DNA of 21,914 bases, taken from NCBI GenBank assembly GCA_902797345.1, contig CADBSL010000073.1, positions 1 through 21,914 on the forward strand. The letters are read 5' to 3'. The notes under the pieces are model-generated. The model saw only the letters and a program-made list of their open reading frames with translations, made no database searches and was not told the origin of the DNA. A program made the translations under genes and the position numbers. This DNA is from an uncultured Eubacteriales bacterium. Its GTDB lineage: Bacteria; Bacillota; Clostridia; Peptostreptococcales; Anaerovoracaceae. Shown in pieces: positions 7,186 to 14,429 of this stretch; within the stretch, counting starts at the first letter, position 1, and every line of letters begins with the position of its first letter.

Positions 7186-8094
7186 CTAATATATTTTTTT
7201 ATCTTTTAATTCTTCATATATTCTAACATAAGATCCGTACCTTTCGGTACTGATATTTCCGTCTTCCAGAGCTTTTTTTACTGCACAGTCCGGTTCCGCC
7301 ATGTGAGCACACCCGTTGAACCGGCAGTCTTCTTCATAGTCTTCGAATTCGGGGTAGAGGTGGCGCAGTTCCTCTGCCGTCACATCCAGCATCTCATAGG
7401 AAGTGAATCCCGGCGTATCGAAGAGCCTGATCCCGTCATCCCCCGACAGCAGTTCCACATGCCGGGTGGTGTGGCGGCCTCTTCGTGTCTTACGGCTGAT
7501 CTCGCCGGTCTCCATCCTGAATTCACCCATGGCGTTGGCGATACTGGATTTCCCCACGCCGGAGGCCCCTGCCAGCATGCATTTTTTGTGGGCGGCCAGC
7601 TCTTTCAAATGGGAGATCCCCTCTCCGGTATAGGTGCTGACGAAGACGATCTCGTAACCGGTGTTTCGGTAGATCCGGCGGATCCTCTCCCTTTCCTCCT
7701 CCGGCATCAGTTCGCACTTGTTGAAGATCAGGATCACTTCCGTGTCCTTCTTCTCCGCCATCACGATCAACCGGTCAATAAACGAAAAGATCGGAGCAGG
7801 TTCTGCCGCAGCCGCTACGATCAGGCTGACCTCCACATTCGCCACCGGCGGCCGGACGAATTCGTTGATCCGGGGCAGGATCTCCAGGATCACGTCCTCC
7901 CCTTCCCGGTTTCCCGGGAGGATCATCACTTCATCCCCCACCATGGGAGTGTGTCCGCTCTTCCGGAAGCGGCCTTTGGCCTTGCATTCATAGACAAGGT
8001 CGGAGGTCTCTACATAGTAGAAACCTCCGATGCCTTTTATAATCGTTCCCTTAATAGGTGTAGGATCCTGTTTCAAAATCGATCGTCCCTTCAC
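7186..8094 (-). CDS. rsgA: Ribosome small-subunit-dependent GTPase A
   Basis: RsgA (YjeQ, CpgA) is a circularly permuted GTPase that checks late 30S subunit assembly. An N-terminal OB fold (about 14-80) precedes the GTPase motifs in permuted order: NKCE (125-128, G4), GASGVGKS (176-183, P-loop) and DTPGF (226-230, G3). The C-terminal zinc site is C257, C262, H264 and C270. The start is uncertain. The coordinates use GTG at 8094, which overlaps the kinase gene by 44 nt and has no RBS. TTG at 8076 has AAGGGA 9 nt upstream and gives a 296-residue protein closer to homologues, which begin shortly before the KGTIIKGIGGFYYV stretch. The function is secure. Confidence 0.95.
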   Translation of the reverse strand: MKGRSILKQDPTPIKGTIIKGIGGFYYVETSDLVYECKAKGRFRKSGHTPMVGDEVMILPGNREGEDVILEILPRINEFVRPPVANVEVSLIVAAAAEPAPIFSFIDRLIVMAEKKDTEVILIFNKCELMPEEERERIRRIYRNTGYEIVFVSTYTGEGISHLKELAAHKKCMLAGASGVGKSSIANAMGEFRMETGEISRKTRRGRHTTRHVELLSGDDGIRLFDTPGFTSYEMLDVTAEELRHLYPEFEDYEEDCRFNGCAHMAEPDCAVKKALEDGNISTERYGSYVRIYEELKDKKIY

Positions 8095-10135
8095 TTACCA
8101 GTAAATCATCGTAATATACCATCAGCTTTCCTTTACCGCTGCCGGAGATCTTGATCTGTTCCCCGCTGTTTGCTTTGTAGTGAAGCTTATCGTGAAGCGT
8201 GCTGACTCTGTCGTCCTGCACCAGATTGATCTTCAATTCAAAGACGTCGCTTTCCACAGAGCTGTAATCAAAGGTCAGCGGCACGGTGGTGGTCTGTACC
8301 TGGGTTTCGCCGGAATCCGGATCCACCCCTTTGCTGACCACCAGATTGACTTTTGTCTTGGGAGAAACAGATTTGCCCATCTCGACGCTCTGTTTCATGA
8401 CGACACCGGCGGAATACTGATTGCTGTAGGATTCCGTCACCCTTCCCAGGGTCAGCCCGGCCGCTTCCAGGGTCGTTACCGCCGACTCCAGATCCGTCCC
8501 CACCAGATTCATCATGGTGACGGCTTCATCGCTGTTGCCGGTGCTGACCACCAGATCGATGGTGGCTCCGGGATTAGCGAGATCCCCGTATCGAGGCGTC
8601 TGGTCGATGACGGTGCCTTCCGGCTCATCGCTCTCCTGTTGGGTGATGGTGCCCACCTCATATCCGCTGTCTCGTATCAGCGTCTTGGCCTCCGACAACT
8701 CCTTGCCGATCACATCCGGCACGTCGCTGCTGCTGACGCCTTTGCTGACCGTGACGTGGACTGCGTAGCCTTCTTTCACATGGGTGCCGGAGGATGGATC
8801 CTGGTTGCAGATCTTATCCTGGTCATAATCTGAACTGTAGACCCGGTCGTCGATCTCCATATCCAGCCCCATGCTGTCCAGCAGCGCTTCCGCCTGCCGA
8901 TAATCCATTCCCATCAGATCCGGGACACTGATCTCCGGCAAGGTGAAGTAGTCGATGCCTTTCAACAGACCGAAGCTGGCTGCGATCGCCAGCAGGATCC
9001 CCAGCACGATCCCGAAGAACCGTCCCATAGTGAAGAACTTGCCCTTTTTCTTTTTCTTTTTCGCCTTCTTTGCTTTCTTTGCCGCCTTCTTTTCGGCCTT
9101 CATTTCTTTCTTCGTCATTGGGACCGGTTCCGGGTCCTCATATTCCTCGTCGTAGTACTCCTCGTCATCATAGTACTCGTCATCATCGTAGTACTCATCC
9201 TCGTCATAGTACTCTTCTTCTTCGTATTCACCCTCGTCCGGCAATCTGTCCATGACGATGGTGTGGACCGGTGCCCGGCCGGTATTCTCCTCGGAATAAC
9301 CATATACGCCGCTGCCCCCCATGGGGTTGATGGCATTCAGCGCCGCCAGCATGTCATCCGCATCTTCATAACGGTCCACCTGGATCTTCTGGGTGGCTTT
9401 CATGATCACATTCTCCAGAGCCGGAGAGATGTTGGGGTTGATGCTGGATGGCCGGGGGAATTCCTTGTTGATATGCATCATCGCCACCGAAACAGGATTG
9501 TCCCCGTCAAAGGGCACCTGCCCCGTGACCATTTCATACATCACGATCCCCAGCGAGTACAGGTCGGACTTCCCGTCCACATAGCCTCCGCGGGCCTGCT
9601 CCGGCGAGAAGTAATGGACCGAACCCATCACCTTGTCACTGGCTACCAGAGTGGTGTTGGAGACCGCCTTGGCGATCCCGAAATCGGTGATCTTGGCTAC
9701 TCCTTCTTCATTGACTAAGATGTTGTGGGGTTTCACATCCCGGTGGATGATGTTGTTTTTGTGAGCGCAGGCCAAAGCCGAAGCGATCTGTTTGGCGATG
9801 TCGATGGCTTCCGCATCGCTCATCATTCCCTTGCGCTCGATGATGGAGCTCAGTGTCTCCCCTTCCATATATTCCATTACGATGTAGTTGATGTTCTTCC
9901 CTTCCAGACCTACATCATAGATATTGACAATGTTTGGGTGAGTCAGGCTGGCTGCAGCCTGTGACTCATGCCGGAAATTTTCGATGAATTTTTTATCATC
10001 GAGGAATTCCGGTTTGAGGATCTTGATCGCAACATAGCGGTTCAGGAGCACGTCCTTGGCCTTGTAAACGATAGCCATCCCGCCTTCGCCGATCTTCCCC
10101 AGGATATCGTAGCGTTTCGCTAATAATCTGTTCAT
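8051..10135 (-). CDS. pknB: PASTA-domain Ser/Thr protein kinase (PrkC/StkP/PknB type)
   Basis: This membrane kinase senses peptidoglycan fragments or lipid II and phosphorylates division, wall and translation proteins. The 694 residues comprise a cytosolic kinase domain (1-270), one membrane helix (about 372-391) and three extracellular PASTA repeats (about 400-466, 467-533, 534-603). A C-terminal beta-rich domain (604-694) resembles the Ig-like tail of other Clostridial and Bacillus homologues. Kinase motifs are all intact: glycine loop GEGGM (16-20), Lys38, Glu57, HRDVKPHN (131-138), DFG (151-153) and SPE (177-179). The juxtamembrane linker is odd: four EYYDxx repeats (308-331), then a Lys/Ala block (342-366). 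The stop codon lies inside the rsgA reading frame. It is paired with its phosphatase gene, 3 nt away. Confidence 0.98.
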   Translation of the reverse strand: MNRLLAKRYDILGKIGEGGMAIVYKAKDVLLNRYVAIKILKPEFLDDKKFIENFRHESQAAASLTHPNIVNIYDVGLEGKNINYIVMEYMEGETLSSIIERKGMMSDAEAIDIAKQIASALACAHKNNIIHRDVKPHNILVNEEGVAKITDFGIAKAVSNTTLVASDKVMGSVHYFSPEQARGGYVDGKSDLYSLGIVMYEMVTGQVPFDGDNPVSVAMMHINKEFPRPSSINPNISPALENVIMKATQKIQVDRYEDADDMLAALNAINPMGGSGVYGYSEENTGRAPVHTIVMDRLPDEGEYEEEEYYDEDEYYDDDEYYDDEEYYDEEYEDPEPVPMTKKEMKAEKKAAKKAKKAKKKKKKGKFFTMGRFFGIVLGILLAIAASFGLLKGIDYFTLPEISVPDLMGMDYRQAEALLDSMGLDMEIDDRVYSSDYDQDKICNQDPSSGTHVKEGYAVHVTVSKGVSSSDVPDVIGKELSEAKTLIRDSGYEVGTITQQESDEPEGTVIDQTPRYGDLANPGATIDLVVSTGNSDEAVTMMNLVGTDLESAVTTLEAAGLTLGRVTESYSNQYSAGVVMKQSVEMGKSVSPKTKVNLVVSKGVDPDSGETQVQTTTVPLTFDYSSVESDVFELKINLVQDDRVSTLHDKLHYKANSGEQIKISGSGKGKLMVYYDDLLVSEGTIDFETGSYTY
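9143..9214 (-). repeat. Four tandem 18-bp units inside pknB encoding EYYD(E/D)(D/E)
   Basis: Four consecutive 18-bp units encode EYYDED, EYYDDD, EYYDDE and EYYDEE (kinase residues 308-331). The units differ mostly by Glu/Asp swaps and synonymous changes, so selection appears to keep the Tyr-Tyr-acid pattern while bases drift. Such a tract can change in copy number by slippage; a comparison of strains would show whether it does. Confidence 0.85.
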
Positions 10136-10138
10136 ATA

Positions 10139-10891
10139 CTATTCCCCGATCCTGATCGTTATCACTGTGATATTGTCTCTGCCTCCTGCTTCGTTGGCTT
10201 TGTCCACCAGCACTTTGCAGGCAGATTCCATATCCTTTTCCTTCTGCAGGATCTCCAGGATCTCTTCCCCGGAGACCTCATTATACAATCCGTCCGTACA
10301 CAGCAGGAGGATGTCATCCTCCTCCAGCTCCACCAGAAAATGATCCGGCTCCACCTTTTCATTGTCCCCGAGGGCTTTGGTGATGGTGCTGAACATATTC
10401 AGTGCGATTTGCTTTTGAGCCATGAACTGGACTTCCTCTTCTGTCAGTCTTCCTTCCCTGATCAGCTGATTCGCCATCGTGTGGTCTTCTGTCAGTTTGA
10501 TGAGCTGTCCTTCCCGGGCCAGATACGCCCGGCTGTCTCCCACATTGGAAATATAGGCGCAGCTTCCGCGGATCACGACGATCACCGCCGTAGTGGCCAT
10601 TTTCGAGAATTCTTCCTTCTCCTCGGATCTCTCCAGGATCTTCTCATTGGCCAGAAGCATCCCCTTTTCTACACATTCAAACACATAGCGGCTGCCTTTT
10701 TTCAGCATGTCCCGGTTTTGATTGAAATATCCGGAGATCTCGCTCACAGCGATCCCGCTGGCGACCTCACCGGCATTCTGTCCACCGACCCCGTCCGCTA
10801 CGATAAAAATGCTTCCGTCCTTTTCTGCGAAGAAGCTGTCTTCATTATTCTCTCTGATACGGCCTTTATCCGACCAAGCCCCAATTTCCAT
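10139..10891 (-). CDS. stp: PP2C-type Ser/Thr protein phosphatase (Stp/PrpC)
   Basis: This is the metal-dependent phosphatase that reverses the neighbouring PASTA kinase. PP2C motifs are in order: KGRIRENNEDS with metal ligand Asp18, VADGVGG (Asp33, Gly34), NVGDSRAY (Asp119), the ITKALG helix (170-175), CTDGL (Asp200) and GRDNITV (Asp239). No membrane segment is present. I chose the ATG at 10891 (250 residues) because AAAGGGA sits 5 nt upstream and homologues begin here. An in-frame ATG at 10912 would add seven residues but has no RBS. The gap to the kinase is 3 nt, so the pair is co-translated. In many Bacillota rlmN lies directly upstream of this gene; here it does not. Confidence 0.97.
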   Translation of the reverse strand: MEIGAWSDKGRIRENNEDSFFAEKDGSIFIVADGVGGQNAGEVASGIAVSEISGYFNQNRDMLKKGSRYVFECVEKGMLLANEKILERSEEKEEFSKMATTAVIVVIRGSCAYISNVGDSRAYLAREGQLIKLTEDHTMANQLIREGRLTEEEVQFMAQKQIALNMFSTITKALGDNEKVEPDHFLVELEEDDILLLCTDGLYNEVSGEEILEILQKEKDMESACKVLVDKANEAGGRDNITVITIRIGE

Positions 10892-10969
10892 CGTCTTCCC
10901 TTTCGTATGCATGAATCAGCTTGTCAAATAATTATTGTAATTTATCTTAAGACAAATTAAAAGGCGTTT
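10892..10969 (-). promoter_or_regulatory. A/T-rich gap between rsmB and stp, possible weak promoter
   Basis: This 78-nt gap is by far the longest in the fmt-thiN part of the block and is much more A/T-rich than its surroundings. On the minus strand a TACAAT could serve as a -10 with TTTTAA 17 nt upstream, a poor match. An inverted pair TTGTC ... GACAA brackets the region. I see no intrinsic terminator for rsmB. It lies where rlmN stands in many relatives. Confidence 0.3.
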
Positions 10970-12253
10970 TTATGATTTTTTTATGATTTTACACATAAAA
11001 AATCCGTCCGTCCCCTCGGAGGCCGGGGAAAGCTGTCTTCTCTGAACCTCTTCGAAACGGGTCCCGTTTTTTTTCATGAAATGATCCACCAGCGACCCGT
11101 TTTCCATGGGGGAAACGGTGCAGGTGCTGTAAACCAGCGTGCCGCCGGGTTTCAGGTAGGCGGCAGCATTCTCCAGGATCCTATACTGGATCCGGCAGAG
11201 CTTTCGGATATCCTCCAGACTCTTCGTATAGCGGATCTCCGGCTTTCTTCGGATCACCCCCAGCCCACTGCAGGGGACATCGCAGATCACCCGGTCCGCG
11301 GTCCCGACGAAGTCCTTCCGGAGCTTAGTCGCATCCGCGACCTCGCACTCCAGGATCGAAAGACCGTGTTTTTCTGCCGTCCGGCTTACGATACCCAGTT
11401 TGGATGCGGAAATATCCCAGGAAAAGATCTTTCCCCGGTCCTCCATCCTTTCCCCGGCATAAACGGATTTCCCTCCCGGTGCCGCGCACAGATCGATCAC
11501 CGTATCCCCGGGTTTGGGGTCCAGCAGCTCCACGGCCAGCATGGAGGCTTCGTCCTGGACCGTACATCTTCCCTCTCGAAAAGCCTTGGAAGACAGCACG
11601 TCCCGGCCCCGAAGCTCCAGGGCATTGGGGGAGTGTTTCCCGGGCTTCACGTCAAACCCTTCCGCCTCCAGCTCGCTGCAAAGGGACTCCGGCGTGGTTT
11701 TCAGCCGATTCACCCGGACCGTCAGCGGAGGCACCTCCCCAGCGGCCCGCATATAATCCTCCGTGAAAGCCTCTCCGTAACCGGAGATCAGATACTGTAT
11801 CATCCATTCCGGAAAACTGTAACGGACCGACAGGTATTTCAGCCTGTTCCTTTCAGGATCCGGCAGATGGAGTTTCTCCTTGTTGCGGATCACGTTCCGA
11901 AGCACACCGTTGATGAAGCCGTCCTGGTGGACCAGTTCTTTTTTGGCGATCTTCACCGCCTCATTCACCGCCGCATAATCCGGCACCGAATCCATGAACA
12001 GGATCTGATAGACCGACATCCTCAGGAGATTGAGGGATTTGGATTTCACTTCATCGATGTGGGACTTCAAAAAGCGGGAAATATAATAATCCAGACAGAT
12101 CCGGTTCTCCAGGACTCCGTACACGATCCTGCGGACGAAGGCTCCGTCGATTTCTTTTCCCGCTTTTTTGAGGGCCTGATTCACAGCCAGATTGGAATAG
12201 GCCCCGTTGTTTTCGATTGTATTCAATATGTCAAAAGCGATTTTTCGTTCCAT
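10970..12253 (-). CDS. rsmB: 16S rRNA (cytosine(967)-C(5))-methyltransferase
   Basis: RsmB makes m5C967 in 16S rRNA before subunit assembly. The 427 residues begin with a NusB-like RNA-binding domain (about 1-130, with GAYSNLAVNQAL and VNEAVKIAK). The SAM methyltransferase domain follows: DLCAAPGGKS (254-263), the catalytic-loop DVPCSG with Cys328, and the nucleophile motif STCT with Cys378. The C-terminal GTDGFFMCKIIK is typical. It begins 4 nt after the YugP-like gene and has a full-length family architecture. Confidence 0.97.
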   Translation of the reverse strand: MERKIAFDILNTIENNGAYSNLAVNQALKKAGKEIDGAFVRRIVYGVLENRICLDYYISRFLKSHIDEVKSKSLNLLRMSVYQILFMDSVPDYAAVNEAVKIAKKELVHQDGFINGVLRNVIRNKEKLHLPDPERNRLKYLSVRYSFPEWMIQYLISGYGEAFTEDYMRAAGEVPPLTVRVNRLKTTPESLCSELEAEGFDVKPGKHSPNALELRGRDVLSSKAFREGRCTVQDEASMLAVELLDPKPGDTVIDLCAAPGGKSVYAGERMEDRGKIFSWDISASKLGIVSRTAEKHGLSILECEVADATKLRKDFVGTADRVICDVPCSGLGVIRRKPEIRYTKSLEDIRKLCRIQYRILENAAAYLKPGGTLVYSTCTVSPMENGSLVDHFMKKNGTRFEEVQRRQLSPASEGTDGFFMCKIIKKS

Positions 12254-12257
12254 TTCA

Positions 12258-12962
12258 TTACCTGCGGGACCGGCTCAGAAGGATCAGCCGCACCAGCTGC
12301 AGAAGCTGCATCAGCAGGGCTCCCACATAGGTCAGAGCCGCCGACGTCAACACCTTCTTCGTCCCGTCGTACTCATCGTCATCGGATACGATCCCCAGTT
12401 CCTTCAGTTGGATCAGCGCCCTCCGGCTGGCGTCGAATTCCACCGGCAGGGTGATGGCCTGAAAGACCACCGCGAAGGAGAACAGCAGGATCCCTGCGGT
12501 CTCCAGCCCCGGCAAGGACATGATCAGCCCTACAAAGAACACCGGGATGGCCAGGCTCGACCCAAAACGGGTGACGGGGATGATGGCATTGCGGATCTTC
12601 AGCGGAGAATAGCCTACCGCATGCTGGATCGCGTGCCCGCATTCATGACAGGCGATCCCCAGCGCAGCCACCGTGGGCACGCCATAGACCCCCTCCGACA
12701 GATTCACCGTACCGTTGGTGGGGTTGTAATTGTCCGTCAGCTGGCCCCTGGTCTCCAACACCTGGATGTGATGGAGGCCGTTGGCATCCAGCATCTTCCG
12801 GGCCGCCTGGGCCCCTGTCAGCCCCTGCAGGTTCCGGACCTGTGAATACCGATTATAGTTTCCTTTGACTTTGGACTGGGCCCACCAGCAGAAGATCACC
12901 GCCGGGATCAACAGGATCATCGAGGCATACCAGCCCATGGAAAAACCGTAGTAACCGCTCAT
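12258..12962 (-). CDS. YugP-type membrane zinc metallopeptidase
   Basis: This 234-residue integral membrane protein of the DUF232/Zn-peptidase_2 family has hydrophobic helices near 10-27, 129-147, 154-173 and 206-230. The active-site HECGH (106-110) provides two zinc-binding His and the catalytic Glu, and EFDASRRA (175-182) probably gives the third ligand. The RNLQGLTGAQAARKML segment (43-58) is family-typical. Substrates are not known. It sits between fmt and rsmB with gaps of 3 and 4 nt, an arrangement common in Clostridia, so it is expressed with the translation genes, but no functional link is evident. Bacillus subtilis has its yugP elsewhere. Confidence 0.93.
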   Translation of the reverse strand: MSGYYGFSMGWYASMILLIPAVIFCWWAQSKVKGNYNRYSQVRNLQGLTGAQAARKMLDANGLHHIQVLETRGQLTDNYNPTNGTVNLSEGVYGVPTVAALGIACHECGHAIQHAVGYSPLKIRNAIIPVTRFGSSLAIPVFFVGLIMSLPGLETAGILLFSFAVVFQAITLPVEFDASRRALIQLKELGIVSDDDEYDGTKKVLTSAALTYVGALLMQLLQLVRLILLSRSRR

Positions 12963-12965
12963 TTC

Positions 12966-13913
12966 TTACTCCTGTCCCAGGATAACGCCCTCTTCCAGTT
13001 CGTTACCCTTAATAAACTCCGCCACACTCATGGCTCTCTTGCCCGGGAACTGGATGGTCTTCACCAGAAGCTGTGAATCCCGGCATTTGATGACGATCCC
13101 CTTCTTGGATACCTCCAGGATCTCGCCGCATTTGCTGTCCGTATAGTCAGACCCGTACCATTCCGGGTCCTTCATCTTCATCATTTGTCCTTTATAATAA
13201 GTGTATGCTCCCGGCCAGGAATCCATGGCATTGATCTTCAGGAAGGCGTCATCCGCCGTTTCATTGAAGTCTACCAGCGCTTCCGTCTTTTCGATCCGGG
13301 GCGCATAAGTTGCCTGTGCATCGTCCTGGGGTTCTCCCCGAAGAGCTTCCTCTCCCTGGGTCTCGGCCAGCCCCAGCAGCTCCGAGATCATCTCCGCTCC
13401 CAGGTCCATCAGCTCGTCGTGGAGTTCGTCCGCCGTCATACCGGAAATGCTGACGATCCTCTTGTCGATCATATCGCCGGTATCCAGCCCCTCGTTCATT
13501 TTCATGATGGTGATGCCGGAGTAAAGGTACCCCTCCAGAAGAGCTCTCTGGATCGGGGCTGCCCCCCGAAGCTTCGGCAGCAGGGACGCGTGGATGTTCA
13601 GGCACCCCAGTCTCGGTGCCTCCAGCACTTCCTTCGGCAGGATCTGCCCGTAGGCCGCCACCACGGCGATATCCGCATCCAGTTCCCGGATCTTCTCCAG
13701 GAACTCCTCATTTCCCTTCACCTTTTCCGGCTGGACCACTTCCAGCCCCATCTCCAGGGCCGCCTCCTTCACCGGTGTGGGGAGCATTTTCTTCCCCCGG
13801 TTCTTCGGCCGGTCCGGCTGGGTGACCACCAGAGCGATCTCGTGGCCGTCCGCCTTCAGTCTTTTAAGGGGTTCCACCGCGAACTCCGGCGTTCCCATGT
13901 AAATGATCTTCAT
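12966..13913 (-). CDS. fmt: Methionyl-tRNA formyltransferase
   Basis: Fmt formylates initiator Met-tRNA using 10-formyl-tetrahydrofolate. The 315 residues show the N-terminal MKIIYMGTPEFAVEPL, the active-site stretch NIHASLLPKLRGAAP with Asn106 and His108, and LDTGDM with Asp144, followed by the C-terminal tRNA-binding domain (about 205-315). Its ATG shares one base with the def stop codon (TAATG), coupling it tightly to def, whose enzyme later removes the same formyl group. Confidence 0.98.
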   Translation of the reverse strand: MKIIYMGTPEFAVEPLKRLKADGHEIALVVTQPDRPKNRGKKMLPTPVKEAALEMGLEVVQPEKVKGNEEFLEKIRELDADIAVVAAYGQILPKEVLEAPRLGCLNIHASLLPKLRGAAPIQRALLEGYLYSGITIMKMNEGLDTGDMIDKRIVSISGMTADELHDELMDLGAEMISELLGLAETQGEEALRGEPQDDAQATYAPRIEKTEALVDFNETADDAFLKINAMDSWPGAYTYYKGQMMKMKDPEWYGSDYTDSKCGEILEVSKKGIVIKCRDSQLLVKTIQFPGKRAMSVAEFIKGNELEEGVILGQE

Positions 13914-14404
13914 TACTCGTCTGCCCCCTCTTCCTCTGCTCTCTGAGGTTCGATCCGTTCGTGGGGGTGATCCACGTACAGGATCCCGTCCAGGTGGTCG
14001 ATCTCATGGCAAAATGCCTGAGCCAGGAATCCGTGGGCATGATACTCCACTTTTTCCCCCTCCGGATTCATTCCTTCCACCGTTACCTCAAAGGGACGTT
14101 CGAGCTTTGCCGACATCCCCGGCACACTGAGGCAGGCTTCTTCCACCGTCTGGGTCCCGTTCTTTTCCGTGATCACCGGATTGAACAGCTGGATCAGTCC
14201 TTCCTCTCCTTCCCGGATATCGATAACGATCGCCCGGCGGAGCACGCCTACCTGTGGGGCTGCCAGCCCAACACCGTCATTGGCGTACATGGTCTCTGCC
14301 ATATCTTCGATCAGCGTCCGCATACGGGGCGTGATCTCCGTGACTACTCTCGATTTTTTACGAAGGGTCTCGTCCCCTTCGATCAACACATTTCGAACTG
14401 CCAT
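13913..14404 (-). CDS. def: Peptide deformylase
   Basis: Def removes the N-formyl group from nascent proteins. The 163 residues hold all three signature motifs: GVGLAAPQVG (44-53), EACLSVPG with metal ligand Cys91 (89-96) and HEIDHLDG (133-140), with ligands His133 and His137 and catalytic Glu134. The C-terminus is short and acidic (RAEEEGADE). A GGAGG lies about 8 nt before the ATG. It follows priA after 25 nt and overlaps fmt by one base, the classic priA-def-fmt order. Confidence 0.98.
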   Translation of the reverse strand: MAVRNVLIEGDETLRKKSRVVTEITPRMRTLIEDMAETMYANDGVGLAAPQVGVLRRAIVIDIREGEEGLIQLFNPVITEKNGTQTVEEACLSVPGMSAKLERPFEVTVEGMNPEGEKVEYHAHGFLAQAFCHEIDHLDGILYVDHPHERIEPQRAEEEGADE

Positions 14405-14429
14405 CTATTTATTCCTCCATTGATCCTGT

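Noticed and set aside
12258..12962. YugP-like peptidase as an inserted foreign gene
   Set aside because: Base and codon use look like the neighbours, the gaps are 3-4 nt, and this placement is common in Clostridia.
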